Shown: piece after piece, positions 32,338 through 46,700 of the stretch
How positions within the stretch are numbered: position 1 is the stretch's first letter
How the letters are laid out: each line of letters begins with the position of its first letter
Source of the DNA: Isoetes taiwanensis
Lineage: Eukaryota; Streptophyta; Lycopodiopsida; Isoetales; Isoetaceae
Assembly (NCBI GenBank): GCA_021234155.1
Contig: JAJEKV010000024.1
Location: forward strand, 16,267,030-16,331,029
Direction: 5' to 3'
Length of the DNA: 64,000 bases
The notes under the pieces: generated by a model
The model's input: only the letters and a program-made list of their open reading frames with translations
Database searches by the model: none
Told to the model about the DNA's origin: nothing
Translations under genes and position numbers: made by a program

Positions 32338-32559
32338 CTTACTGCCAGTGATCGGGTGGTTAGCCCTCAGGACTAGGGCCTCACAGTGCTCGACACTCTT
32401 GGCTTTCCCGACCCCTCCTGCCGCTTGTAGCTGTTTCCTGTACTGCCTTCCCTTACGCTGTGGGGTGCTTTTGCGCTTCCTCTGGATGGTATGGCCTTCC
32501 CACTAGACCTGAACCTGTGCCTGGGCCTCCACTTCTCTTATACTGCTACCCTCTAGGCG

Positions 32560-33197
32560 TGCTGCTCCAGTCTCAGACGGGCTTCGGTCTGTCTGTGCAT
32601 CTCTGCAAAGTAGCGATCTGGCATGGCAGCCATTTCCAGTTCGACTCGCTACTGGAGTAGAGGGGTAAAATACTCAGGGAGATCATCCCAAAGGAAGGTC
32701 TCGGTGTTCTCATCATAATAATAAGATGGCAATATAAGGGGGTTGCCATTATCAATGAACTTGCCATGTCCAAGATAAATGTACTCCCCTCCCGGGGCTT
32801 GCGCGTCTTCCCTTGCTGCTTCTCTGGCATCTGCTTCTAAGGCCATATCCATCACCCTCTGTGCTTGCACCCGGGTGGCTTTGGAGGCATCAGCCGTTGA
32901 AGATTCTGGTGGGAAGAACTTGGTGAGCATCAATACCTGATCCGGCTGTTCCACCAATTCGTACATTTCTCCCAAGGCATTAAGCTTTAGAAGATATCGC
33001 TCTATTTGGTGGAACACGGGAAAGGGAATCCTCTATCCTGACCTGAAGCGCAGAGATAACTAGTTTAAGAGGAGTTCTACTTTCTCAGATTCAGGGTTGA
33101 CACCCAGAAGTGACACAAGGACTGCAAAGACTTGGACGATGCTGAGGCTCTCATACGTTTGTTCCATGCGTGTACGAGCCATTTCGTTAGAAGACAT
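32560..33197 (-). pseudogene. First extra ORF of the gypsy element, N-terminal part
   Basis: A frame starting at 33197 (MSSNEMARTRMEQTYESLSI) runs about 45 codons to a stop. After a shift, 33017-32649 is open (IERYLLKLNALGEMYELVEQ, then ATRVQAQRVMDMALEADARE and an acidic Tyr/Asp-rich stretch). One stop further on it continues as RVELEMAAMPDRYFAEMHRQ. The histone-like block follows some 230 bases downstream, so the two may once have been one protein with an H3-like C-terminus. No family recognised. Confidence 0.5.
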
Positions 33198-33838
33198 GGG
33201 GTCTTGGGCAGGCGCTTGGGAAGGCAGGTATGGCGAGTGAACAGGGTCCGACGGCTATGGCGGTCAACTTTGGTCAAGATCGGCTATGGCGTCGAGCTTA
33301 GTCCGACGACTATGGCAACCCAAGTGAAGCAGACCAAAAACAAAACCAAGAAAAGAAACGTCCAGAAGATTTGAATTTCAAATTTTTTTTTTCAAAGGTA
33401 AAATTTTAGACGTATAGAATACGACGGACGCGTATTTCGGCGACGAGGACATTCTGCATGTCCCAAATGGGATTTAAAATACGTGAAATGTCGTTGGCGC
33501 CGATTTTGATTTTGGGCCGAGTTTTTGACGCTGTCAGTCGGTCCAAGAGTCTTCCTAGGTTATTAAGGGGTCCCCGTCGCAAAGGAACAAAAATCAGCCC
33601 AATCCGAGCCTCCCAGAGAAAGTTATGACCCTCAGAATTAAAGGACCTTATATAGACAAAAAAATCAACCTAACCTTACCTTAAATTTGACCCTAAGCAA
33701 CCCATTCCTACCCAATCAGCATGTCCATCCTCCCTTAAGTTATCTAAGTACTTTTAAGCTAGAGAAAAGACTCTCCCTCACCACTAAACAGTCTAGCGAG
33801 TTAGAATATGGCTAGAGCAATGACAGGGTCTACCAGAA

Positions 33839-33855
33839 CCATGCTTTGATACCAC
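33839..33855 (-). other. Primer-binding site, initiator-Met tRNA type
   Basis: The minus strand reads GTGGTATCAAAGCATGG directly after the LTR end. This differs by one base from the TGGTATCAGAGC site complementary to plant initiator-methionine tRNA, and it fixes this LTR as the 5' LTR of a minus-strand element. Confidence 0.85.
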
Positions 33856-35361
33856 TATGACGCTCCCAGAATCTATACGATGCTACCATCGTACAAATAT
33901 GGGAATTCCCCTCCCCTGCTGACCACATCACCGTGGTAGGGCCCTCTGTCATACTCGGACCACTTGGGATGGCCAAGTGTCCGGGCGAGGAACATGGAGG
34001 TGTCATTCGTCCCACATCCTTTATGGGAATCCTATACAGCGGAAGCGTACATACATGTTAGTATACAGCAATCATGCTCAAAGAAGATACCACCATGAAG
34101 GGTGGCCCATCCATCATTATCAACTAGATGACAATACAAGCACAAAGTAACATAAGTAACCCATCATAACAAGGGCGCTACCCTGGGCTCAGACTCCATG
34201 GGGTCATTGATGGTCAGGGCCTCAAGATATCAGCAGATGAAAGTATGATATGGTGTTGGCTGGCATGGAACAATGGCTAGGGTAGTCCATTCCATCCGCC
34301 CCTCCTGTGCACACTTTGCAGATAAGCTGAAACATGTTATGGCGTGGTTGTAGCCTTCCGGAGACGCAATCTCATGGAATCACCCTATGAGACTACTCCG
34401 GGTTACATCTCCCCGGTCCGATGAGACAGGTCAGAGAAGTGTCCTCTCCACGAGCATACTGGATCCCTGGGTGTACTAGAGAATGCGTGCCTCCTTAGCG
34501 ACCCCCCCCATCCATACCCGACTTGAACCCCCCAAAATCTATGGACCGCCAGGCGCGCTTATCGAGCCTAGGACGTCCCTATAAGCAAGTTTCCTGCGAC
34601 CCAGGAGGTGCCGGACCCATATCCGGCCCCAACACGAGGGCCTACTATAAGCCTAGCACACTGTAGGAGTCTTGTAGCCATGCTAGGCAAGACTCCACCC
34701 CCGTTTCACCATTGTGCTCGTTATCTTGCGTTGAACGACCAGGTGGGGTCTTGTGCACAAACTGCAATTACTGGGTTTTTAAGGGTTCTGGCTAAAAAAT
34801 ATCTCTACTTCTAGGAGCTTTTAGGTCTCTACCCGTCCCTTAACCTCCAATACACAGAAGGAGCAAAAAGAAAGAACATAATCACAATTAATTATCCATC
34901 ACATCATAACGACATATGAAAGAGAGAATTTAACCATTCCATCTACTCAAAGAAGTGTCAGCTGAAGCATAATCTATCTAGGGACTAACCGGTCTCCTGA
35001 CTGGAACCATTATCACGGAAGGCTTCCATTCTTCAGGTCTAGTTCTAGCAGTTGGTGGCTCCTTCTTCCTCCACTCTCCCCAAATCGATTTGGGGCAGAA
35101 ATGGGGGTAGGACCTCAATTTCCCTTCCAAATTAGGCAAGTCCCACTTGGCCAATCGATTTGGGCCAGGTGGCATCGCCCTATTGGTTGGCCCTTACTAA
35201 TTATTATCCTAATTAGTCTAATTAGTCATTTAGCATAGCTAATAAAATCCCTTCTTAGGTTAACCCAAATCACCCCTTATCGACCCCTAAGAGTGTAGTT
35301 ATATTCTGATGATGTGTCATGGTATGTATACGTATACCATATATATACCTGGAACATCACA
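33856..35361 (-). repeat. 5' LTR of the gypsy element
   Basis: On the minus strand it begins TGTGATGTTCCAG (35361) and ends GCGTCATA, where the final TA is a mutated CA. It is 1506 bases long. It aligns with the LTR at 24993-26524 through shared landmarks such as ACGATGC-ACCATCGTAC near the lower end and the terminal GGAACATCACA, but with many differences and indels. Confidence 0.8.
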
Positions 35362-37497
35362 GTTATACAAAATAAAGAATTAAAGGTTGTTTATATTTTC
35401 TTTCGTGTAAAAGAAAGTATGATAGTGTCATGCCTGCTTGCCAACATTAAAATGATTTGATGTAAAACATCACTTCCATAATGCAGATGGTGGTGAATGT
35501 TCCATGGGATCTCTTACCATAAATATGTTGCACAATTCTTTAGAAATGGACACGTCTTGCCAATTTTGATGCATACTTTCAATACTTAGCCGACGTAGAG
35601 GATTGGAAAAGCGAAATGCAAGATGCTGCGGAAGGTGTTGCACTGAGGAATAATGGGGTGCAAGTGAACATTAAGGATTTGATTTGGGCTTTGAGAGTTT
35701 TAGGAGAGTGGTATGAAATCCTAGGGTTGCTTGGAGTTGAGATGCGCCTTGAGTCCAAAATTGAGCTAGATATTGAATATTTTGCCAGACAGATGTACGC
35801 TAGCTTTTGTAAACATTTGAAGAGTGGTATGAAATCCTCTCCCTGTTTCTATATTGGTGGGAAAAAGAATTTTGTCCCCTATTTCTAGTGTGGTCGGTGA
35901 CCCCCTGGGTCCAAAATTCTTTCCCCCCATACATTGAATATATTCTTAATATAGACTAGTAACGTTGCCCTGTGTTGTCAGGCTTTAGCTCTTAGAGTTT
36001 TTACAAAAAATTGTTATGTTGATGTTGGATGTAGATGTTGTGGAAGTGCTAACTATTGTAAATATATGAAATGAAATTTTGACTTGCTATGGTTGTTAGG
36101 TATGGTAATGGTTGACTTTGAGATTTAAATGGCTTGAGTAATTGGACCCTTCTTTATATCTATTATGTTAAGCAAGGATCATAGTTTTTCACAAAAATAT
36201 TGTTAGCATCTACGCTTTGTCAATGATAGTTGCTTCTAGCTTTTTAGTTGGCACAATATCCAATGAATCGTAGATTGTGTTAGTAGATCCGCAGGAATCC
36301 TATGATGGTCACATGTTCCCTCTACAAATAAATATCAAATAGATAATTCTTTGCTGGTCACATGTTCCTCTACAAATATATTGCTCGAACAAAGAATTGT
36401 CATGCCCACTCTCTTTCAGGCATGTAGCTACTGTAGTGCCTCAAAAAACTCAAGAATGCATATGGACAATCTGCAATGTCGCCATGTAGGAAGTTGCTCG
36501 TATTCCTATCATTACAGATTATACATTCAATCAGTGCCAGGAATATGTTAGGTTTATCTATAATTAACACACCATATGCCGTGCTACTTTATTATAATCA
36601 TAAAAACGAGTATTACCAACTTCCCCAGGTTGTGCATGTCAAACCTGGATCAGAGTGCCAGGAATATCTTAGTTTTATCTTTAATTAATGCATCATGGGC
36701 CGTGCTGGTTTATTATATTCATGAGAAAGAGTGTTCTTATAGATCCCCAACTTCCCCCGGCTGTGCATGTCATTGGTCAAGCAACTGCATCACGCCTAGC
36801 CCAGCCAGATCGTCAATGACCACAAAGAAATTGATCTTTAAGCTAGATCAAATGACAATGTCATGAGTTATTTCTCAAAGAACCACCTAAGAAAACTTGA
36901 AAAGCCTCATTTTGGTTATTGCTTGCTTCTAAAACTAGCAGCTAAATGTAAACAGTGCTAGTGCTGCTTAAAGACAAGTCTAATTTGTATCTTCAAATTC
37001 AAGGAGTATTGGAATGGAGTTGAATACATGCACACTTATTTGACAAATGAGCCAAATTTCGTTACATTCCTTGATCACTACATTTTTTCATGCACTCTCC
37101 ATGCCAGAAAAGGAAGCTTTGTAATTGGACATCAATGCACTTGAGGATCTGGCATAGAAATTAAGAAGTTACTCGAAGTCGACCATGATCAATTACACAT
37201 TTATTTTGAGATAAATCAACTTCCTTCTCTTCATAGTAATATGTAGCTAATTTCATCTTTGTTTGATGCTTGAAAACTGTATCAGGTAGAACCTGCAAAG
37301 ATTGCATACGTAACTTAAACTATTTCTTGTATTATTGTGTACAATCACATAATCACATGGGAAAGCCCACCGAAGGTAGGTAATTTCTTAGTCTTAATAA
37401 ATAAAGCCAAGTTTCATCAAATTTGTTGACAAAAATTTACAGTTTTTGACAGTTCACGCTCATTTGGCAACAACTGAAACAACTTGCTCGTCATAGA
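35362..37497. other. Intergenic region, one weak open frame
   Basis: The only sizeable frame (35616-35888, plus) reads MQDAAEGVALRNNGVQVNIK and continues for 90 codons without similarity to a family I know; I do not call it a gene. At about 35957-35995 a sequence related to one at 47825-47862 occurs (see findings). The remainder is AT-rich. Confidence 0.45.
36531..36777. repeat. Tandem duplication, ~120-125 bp unit, two copies
   Basis: The copies start ATCAGTGCCAGGAATATG (36531) and ATCAGAGTGCCAGGAATAT (about 36650). Both pass through GCCGTGCT.. .TTTATTATA and AACTTCCCC, and end GTGCATGTCA. They differ by roughly 15% and by a short insertion in the second copy. Confidence 0.85.
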
Positions 37498-38474
37498 TTA
37501 ACCACCTTTTCTGAAAAGAATATTGATAAGCATTTGATGAAGCTATAAAAGAAATGATGAAAGAATAGACCACCCCCTCTCCCTTTATTTTATCTACAAA
37601 AGCGACATACCTTGCATGGCGATCTTTCAAAAGCACAAGGAAAAGTGCAGCATCCTTCTCGAGCTTAAAAAGTTGTATTGCAACATAAAGGCTGGCCGTA
37701 ATACTGCAGATAAACATAAACACAAAAAGACAAACATAAGATAAAAGAAAAAGTTCATTAGATTGATTATGCGAATAGAGTATGACATTCTTAATGGAGT
37801 TTCTTTCTAAAAAATCGGCCACTGCCAATGGACATAAAACTTGCCTGGAGTCAGATTTTTTAGTTCTATAGGAGCCACGGTTGCCATGTATAAATGCTTC
37901 TCTGTCTTTTGTTATGTAAGAAATTCTAGGGGATATACCAATCTTAGAAGGAGCTTAACAAATGCAACAAAAAACCTCCAAAAAGAACTAATGGCAATTC
38001 AAAAGATGTTTTAGATAAAACGGGTAAAAGTACATAATTTTTCATGTCAATAGAAACAGTTAAATCTTGCCTTAAAAAACAGAATAGCATATTACCTGCC
38101 AAAGCAAATAAGCAAAACGATCCAGCAAACTCGGGACAGTAGTGTGTCTTCCTTGTAGGAAATCCAAGCCTGCAAATGGCATCTGAGATTAAGATTTGGA
38201 GTAGATAAGAAATGAAAATGGGGATATATCAAAATACTCACAGACAAAATAGCAACAAGTGCATAAAAGTCCACAAGGGTAGCTGCCATCCATCTACACA
38301 AAGCCAACAGTTAGCAGAGACAGAAAACATGAATGGATATGAAATAGAGACTGACGGGGTCAAGAGCTCCTTGCGAAATGGCGATCCGTCAGTGATGCAG
38401 GTGTATGCAACGGTGAAGGTAGCGATGGCACAGAGCGAAAGTGCAGCAGCCCTGGCGAGGATTATCGGAGCCAT
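37498..38474 (-). CDS. Small membrane protein resembling the plant DUF1475 family
   Basis: Proposed exons, 5' to 3': 38356-38474, 38242-38293, 38096-38169, 37611-37703, 37498-37510, joining in frame to 116 codons plus stop. All introns are GT-AG. The product begins MAPIILARAAALSLCAIATF, a signal-anchor-like helix. It continues with ITDGSPFRKELLTPWMAATL, a second hydrophobic segment (VDFYALVAILS), then WISYKEDTLLSRVCWIVLLI and ITASLYVAIQLFKLEKDAAL. That gives three to four membrane spans with a basic tail. The motif order TDGSPFRKELLTPWM..TLVDFY and the later LLICFGS.T match DUF1475 proteins as I remember them; their function is unknown. The last exon is tiny and uncertain: reading through the donor at 37611 instead gives a longer C-terminus ending at 37460. 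An upstream in-frame ATG at 38636 is possible but adds a segment not typical of the family. Confidence 0.75.
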
Positions 38475-40095
38475 TTCTCGACACTCCAAACACTTCACTT
38501 CTGGAAGAGAAAAGGGCCGCCATAGCCGCTGCCTTGGTGGGCACTCAACAATATGTGGTCTTGCCAATGGAATTGCCACGTTGCTGCCACATAAGCACCC
38601 AACGCTAGGCACAATTGTAAGAAAACGTAGGCACACTCAATAGTTTTCATGCTTGTATAAGGCCTAAGAACAATCGTAGGAAAACGTATGCAATCTCACT
38701 AGTGTTCACACTTGTATAGGGCCCAGATTCCGCTCGAAGGTCGTCAGTTTGCTTTTCGTTCAAGATGTTCTAGACTAACTTCCAACTAATTGATTTCACT
38801 ACTGTTTCGGCATCTCCTCAAACAACACTGCATTGTTTAGATGGCAGATTATCCAGAAAAGAAAGAACAACCCCCATGGGATCTTGCCTCGGAGAAAAAA
38901 TCCAGATTTCTAATCGTAAGGTGAACAATGCAAGACTTATAGAGCAACGTGTTCAATTTTATAACGAAACAATATGTTAACTCAAAAGTTTAGCCTCCTC
39001 CTCAATGATACATCTCAAGAAATGTGTACACTGGATGGCCAATGTGTTCTCTTGATATCCTATCCATATGCATGGGCCCAAACTAAGCATAAGGCATTGG
39101 CATACATGTGTTTTAGGTCTGACTGGCTCCTATGATCAAGGAACACTAGAGCTGAGTAACATATTTTGTACCTAGGGGTGTTGATAATTTGTATAGTCTA
39201 ATCTAATTACCAAATAACTAAACAAATAACTAAAAAAACAAACAACCTTCAAGGTTATTAAAGCCTTCTAAAAGAGTGAGCACCCCTAATCGGGGAGTCA
39301 CCAGCATGGCTTCGATTCTCTCATTAACACTAGACTGACTAAAAGAAGAAGTTTGAAAGGCTTGGATTTGAGTAGACTGAAGCCGGGTAGCTTGTAACAG
39401 CTAACTAATAGCAGCCACAGAAGAAGAAACAAGAATAAATTGGGGCGTTGCAATCGGTGTGACAAAAGGAATCGTAAATACAAGATAAAAATAGAAGCGA
39501 TCAAAATAGATACTTAAAAATAGGGCACAACTCTTAAATACAAGATAAAAATAGAAGCGACCAAAATAAATACTTAAAAATAGGGCATAACTCTGAGGTA
39601 ATATTTAGATAGCCTCAGAAAACTCATGATAAGCTGATGAAATCACAGTTTTGGATGCTTATCAAATTCTCCTTAGCATGCACAAGATAAAAACGATTAA
39701 AATAAATATGTTTAATCCACATGTTAAAAGTCTCAGATTCTTGTAGAAAAGATAAAGGGTGATTTAACTTGGAATAAGTCAAAATAAATGGCAAGAACAT
39801 GTTAGCTACAATGGCGGGAAAAATGGACCCGAGTAACAAAAGTAGCAGCCCAATATAATAACAGTGATTTCCAGCTGACGGAGCAGAGATTGTGTTTGAT
39901 GAATTATGAGTTCAAATCCAGGACCCAAGATTTCTGTTGTAACACTGCAAATTCAGATTATAGTGCCGAAAGTCTCTTGCAACTAGAAGCCCTTTGCTAA
40001 ATTCGTAGCTATCAAATAGAAAGATCTAAAAAATCGTGTAGAGGTATTGTGAAGCAAAGCAAGAATATAACCAACATGGTAAATAGAAAAAAAAT
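38475..40095. other. Intergenic region upstream of the DUF1475-like gene
   Basis: No gene recognised. The first ~150 bases above 38474 are GC-richer than the surroundings and probably hold the promoter and 5' UTR. The remainder is AT-rich; the minus-strand frame at 39298-39504 is leucine-rich low-complexity sequence without support. Confidence 0.5.
39476..39596. repeat. 60-bp tandem duplication
   Basis: Two adjacent copies of a 60-base unit beginning AATACAAGATAAAAATAGAA, differing at about four positions (for example GCGATC versus GCGACC). Confidence 0.95.
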
Positions 40096-40109
40096 TCAAT
40101 CTATAGTAC

Positions 40110-41485
<1,376 letters not shown>

Positions 41486-41944
41486 ACGAACGCACAACGA
41501 AGATAATAGATGATAGATAAACCAACATGGTAGAACCTATTAAACGCATGAGGGCCAACAAAGAAAATAGTTGCAAAATAACATGATAGTATCCAACCCA
41601 TAGAACTAAAATTCCATTACAAAATAAGATCCGTGGCAAAAGGTAAAATAAAGCATTAGGTATCCATATGATATTCCATTACAAAATAAGAGTCAAAAGG
41701 TAAAAAAGCATTAAAAGGAGTCCCCTATAGATAGATAGAGCTTGAATGATAACATAAAAACCATTGAATAATGAGCTGGCAAAAAAATCGGTATTCAGGC
41801 TTTCCAAAAAGAACTGACGATCAAAAAATAAAGAATTGACAATCACAAATATGATTTATGACAGAGTATCCATAACCCAAAATACCGCTTCATAAGAGTA
41901 CAAGCTATTATAGCACTATACAAAGGAACAAAATAGAACAATTC

Positions 41945-42345
41945 AATACTGTCCCGGAGGACACAACTGAGTCCGTGTATCCATAACCTCCTGAAGGTAT
42001 GATCCCAGCAAGCCCACGGACGCCGTATTCAATAACTCATGCAGCGGCTGGTCAGACACAACTAACTGAACATACCGCGCTCGGATATGGGCAAACGCTG
42101 GGCAGATCTGGAGGGCATGACATTCATCTTCAATGGCGCCCTGGTGGCAACATTGACAAAGCCTATCCTCCCATGCTTCCCGAGTCCAACGCCATGTCTC
42201 ACTGCAGAGATGATGTGCACCCGTGCAAATGGAAGCTATAAGTCTGCGCTTCTTCATGGGCAAATGGGTGCAAAAGTACTGATGCAGGCCTCTCGCGAGC
42301 ATAAGATTGACTTGCTGCTGATAGTTTAAAGGACTAGGTAGCTTA
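41945..42345 (-). mobile_element. LINE 3' fragment, same family as the element at 15-20 kb
   Basis: The minus-strand frame (41943-42302) reads LCQCCHQGAIEDECHALQIC, a Cys/His cluster, then LHELLNTASVGLLGSYLQEV and MDTRTQLCPPGQY. Nucleotide similarity to 15290-15690 is plain (for example CCGAGTCCGCGTGTCCAT against CTGAGTCCGTGTATCCAT). The frame here is intact to its stop, so this fragment preserves the true C-terminus of ORF2. The 5' part was never copied or was lost. Confidence 0.85.
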
Positions 42346-43632
42346 ATCTAGCCTCACAGAACAACAAATAATTTTTCGACCAAGACACAGCTCTAACTTA
42401 CGACCATTCTAGAATATGTTCCTTTTATATCTTTTTGTTCACTTATTAGAAGTTGATGAGGCTCTAAACTGTCTAGAAAATAGGCCAATAAAGGCATGTC
42501 CATTCTCAAAAAAGCTATGGGGCGTGAGATCCAGCTATTGTTTACAAGCTGAGGCTCTAAAAACAACTCAAAAATAAGTAAATAAAGACACATCTAAATT
42601 CACTTGTTGGAAAAAGGCTATGGCTAGAAAAAAAAGACTAAATTTTGCAAGGAAGACATGACAGACAAAAAAACCAAATTCAACGTTCAATCTGAGGGAG
42701 AGAAAAAAGGCAAATCATTCAAAAAACAAGCACGATTGTGTGGGACAGAATAGATTGATAATCCCAAGAAGTGTGAAATTGAAAAAGGTCTCAGAAATGA
42801 AGAAGCAAGGAGGTTAGGTTTATGGAAATTTGAAGTGATTGGCTAAAGACAAAAGGTAGATGTTTCTTAGAATGAGATCTAGAAATCATAAGAATCTAGA
42901 GATGGAGACTAACTTAAACTAGATTTGTAGATTGTCCAAGGTCAAAAAGAAATGTCAGTAAAACTTAATTATGAAGCTCGTACCCTAATATATAGAATCA
43001 AAAGGCAGAAAAATGGAAAAGCATACCAGAAAAAATCAAGCTTTTTTAAAAAGAAAACGAAACTTTAAAGCTAGCACCCTTAATATACAAACTCCTTCCT
43101 AACAAGCAAGAGAATCACGAGATCCTTCGACTAATATTCAAAAAGAAGAACATCATAAAGAGTATACAAACCAAATCATAGCTATGCTACCTAAACACAA
43201 CTAAAACTCTAACACCCTACACAAAGTAAGTAAGAAAAACTAGAAACAAGAAGAAGAAAAAAAGGGAATGCTCAAAGAGAAGGCTGATATTCCAAATTTG
43301 AAAACCTGCAAGGGATATGTTTAATGCTATAGATATAACAATCCAATCATTGACTCTCCCAAAAGAAAGCATGCCAAATGTCCAATCTGTCATATATAAC
43401 TTTCCTTATCAATGCTTTTGATTTTGAAGATGCAGCATTAGAACACTTGTGACAAATCTAAAAATCAATAGCAAAAAATTTCATTGATTGGATCGAATCT
43501 TCTGTGTCTTGTGGGTAATTATGACAATGCAAATCCAACCTCATTGTTTGCCTATTTGAATTGAACCTTGTACACATTTCAAAATGTTGCATGGCTTATT
43601 AAAGTTGCAGATTTTTGCTTCATATCAGACCC
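42346..43632. other. Gene-free AT-rich region
   Basis: No coding or RNA feature is recognisable. The A+T content is about 65-68%, with many A runs and no repeat structure beyond short oligonucleotides. Confidence 0.55.
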
Positions 43633-43793
43633 ATTACTTTATATTTTATTTTTTTTTGAAGGACGAAAGCCAAAAAGTTTATTAATCAGAGAAAAAGTAC
43701 AAATTTTACATGTCTCATCTAACTGTGTAAGCACACAAAGATGCCACAGGAGCACGAGCCTGGAGCACAATGTACTTACTCCAGAATAGGAGA

Positions 43794-46700
43794 CTAATGA
43801 TAAGAATCAATTCGAAGATACTGAATCCAGATGCATTTCACTAGTTCTGAGTCAAGGGAGGAACACTCGTAGGCTGTCAATATCTTTTTCTGGGCCACCG
43901 TAATAACACTATGTGCAGATGAATAAACGCCCTGAAAGATGTGGTGTCTGCGACGCTCCCATATCGACCATAGGAGCCAACCGGGACCAAGATGAAATGC
44001 CCTTTGTTTAGCTGGAGGCCATGCGTTGGGATAGGACGCCAAAAGGATGCATCGGCAGTCCAATGTACTGTTAAACAAACCTTGTAGCCAGAACCACGCT
44101 GGTTGAACCTCAGGACAATGAAAGAGACAATGCTCAAGAGTCTCAATGTTCGAAAGACAAAGCGGGCATACTGCAGATATGCGAGGATCATAGCGATGTC
44201 GAAAGGCATTAACCCGCAGGCACCTGTGGATAACCTGCCACCATAGTACAGAGACTTTAGGGTGGAGCAACCTATCCCAAAGCCATCGCCATGTACGACG
44301 CAAAGCGGGCTGTGGAACATGTAGGTGCCACCCATCTGGCAACTGGAGGGGCTGTGGTGCTAAAAAAAGGCGATATACTGATCTGACAAATTGCTTGCCT
44401 TTGTGAATATTTTCATGATAGTCCCATGGCACCCTTTCAGCAACACCAACTTGCACCATAAGAGGCAAATTTTCTGCGACCTTCTCCCATAGAGATACAT
44501 CCCAACGAGAGAGCAGGAACTTTGCCTGAAATTCAGGCCAAGACAGTAGGCGACCCTCCTCATACCATGCTTGAATAGAGACAACACCTGCAAGAACCCA
44601 TCGCCTCTCGTGTAAGGGGATGAACCGAGGCTGCCAATGGGGGGTGCCGAGGGTCCAGGCGATGGTGCCCCACCACCATGGAGTCTCCAAGAGGGTGTGG
44701 ATAGAGGGGCATGGCCAGAAAAGATGTCTGACTGCCTCATATGCTATCAACAAGCCACGCAAAAATGGAGAAGCACTTGGAAAAGGCTGCAGAGTCTGAA
44801 ATAAAGCCCAAGGTAAGACTGGTTTGACAGCCTTCTTGCCTAGAGGGATACAGTGACCAAGAGCTTGTCTAAGAAGGCGTGAACCAGGAGAGTCATCCTC
44901 ACCATTCAGGAGTCTCCAAATGAACTTTGAAATAAGCACTTTGCTCTCTGCGAAGAAGAAGTCCATCATGCCCGCACCACACCGCCCATTTTGGAAGGAT
45001 GCACTTCACCAAGCCACCTTAACTACAACACCTTCCTCGATTACACCCAAATAAAGTTCGAACTATTGCAATGAGCTCATGCACTTTGATCCGTGGTGCT
45101 AGCGAAGAGGATGCCATATAAACATGGGTACTACTAAGGACCGACTTGGCCAATATGTCGCGACCATAAGAGATAACTTAGCAAAGGACCATCGTAACAA
45201 ATGCTTCTCCAAACCCCTAATGATCTCCTCCCATGCAGCTCCCATAGTAACATGGATGCCAACTGAATCCCCAACAACTTGATGGCCCGTCCATGCGCCA
45301 AGTAATTTCCATGGATAATCGTGAACACATGCCGGAGCCGGATTATCCAATGTCCACAAAGCTGTACACTTCTGCCACCCCACAAGAACACCGGAAGCCA
45401 GTGAAAAAGTATCTAAAAGCATTTTGGCAGCAGCAAGATTCTCATCATTAGCGACTAGAAAGAGGAACGTGTCGTCTGCATATTGATTGCAAACCTCTTG
45501 TGTGCCGTCCTCCATTGCAAGACCATGGAGAAGTCCCTCTGTCGTTGCAATGGTGAATAACGCGACAAAAGCCTCGCAACAATTGTGAAAAGCAATGGTG
45601 CTAAAGGGCATCCCTGGCGAATACCACGACCGAGTGAAAAGGCATGTGACGGCTCACCATGGAACAAGACAGTCGCCCGAGCAGAGATATGCAGCTTCAT
45701 AATATCTGATGTGAATTGTTCCCCAAATCCCAGTCTTAGCATACAACGGCGCATGAATTCCCAACTGACACTGTCATAAGCTTTTGCAAAATCAAGCTTA
45801 AGGTATACAACTGGAAGGTTTTGCCTACGTGCCCAATAAATTCCCTCGTAAGCAGCAGCAACATTATTCAAAATGCACCATTTTGGAAGAAAACCTGACT
45901 GGGTTGTTGAGATGGACTCTGCCAAGATGTCCTTTACCCGCTCTGCAAAAGCCTTGGCGAAGATCTTATATACAGATGACAATAAGGTGATGGGCCGCCA
46001 ATCTGAAATAGTCTGAGGATCCTTGACCTTGGGGATGAGTGAGATGGCGCCTGTGTTTAGAATTCCATCCAAAGCAGTGGACCGTCGAAAGTCACAGAAA
46101 GCATCATACACATCTGGCTCCAGCCATTCCCAATACTCATGGAAGAACTCAATTGGCAAACCATCCAAACCTGGGCATTTGCCTCTTTTCAGTTCAAAGA
46201 CTGTCGAACCTAAATCATCAGTTGTCATAGCCGCCTCTATTGACTCGCGCTGCTCACCAGAGATGATGGGGGAAATCCTAGATAAAACAGCATCTTGCAT
46301 TTCTGATTGAAAGGGAAGATGTTTCTCAGCAAAAAACGTCTGGAAGTGGTTATGCAGATGCTGCCTGAGTTCAGTCGGCTCTGTTAGCATCGAACCATTC
46401 GGCAAAAGCAATGAGGACATGGTTGATGTCATGCGACGCCTCTTAGCTGCACGAAAAAAGAAGCCCGTACAACGGTCTCCATCACGAAACCACTGCAGAC
46501 CTGCCTTCATCTTTGCTTGCTGAATTTGCTCCTCCTCCAACGCTTGGATCTGTGCCACAATATCACGATCATGAACACCTGGAAGATGTCCCTGTCGAGA
46601 ATGGAGCAGGTCCTGATACAAAGTGTCCAGTAAAGCACGACCTGCTACTGCAGACTCTCGACCCCACTCTTTGGCAAAACCCTTGACTGCCGCAATTGCA

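Larger units (their letters stand above)
26525..35361 (-). mobile_element. Ty3/gypsy element with extra 5' ORFs, 3' truncated
   Basis: Read on the minus strand: 5' LTR (35361-33856), Met-type primer site, about 650 bases of leader, a first extra ORF ending in a histone H3-like block (33197-32003), a second extra ORF (31089-29733), gag with zinc knuckle, aspartic protease, a short RNase H remnant, and integrase up to 26525, where another LTR cuts it. Most of the reverse transcriptase is missing by internal deletion. Two later insertions are visible: a LINE tail (31270-31907) and a MITE (27399-27726). Confidence 0.8.

Noticed and set aside
32306-32660. Plus-strand ORFs over the H3 region
   Set aside because: No domain similarity; they mirror the minus-strand coding region.
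24993-35361. One complete gypsy element bounded by the two similar LTRs
   Set aside because: The LTRs are strongly diverged from each other, the lower LTR is followed by a primer-site-like sequence, and integrase is cut at its edge; two elements explain this better.
38212-38643. 143-codon plus-strand ORF
   Set aside because: Overlaps exons 1-2 of the minus-strand DUF1475-like gene and shows no family similarity.
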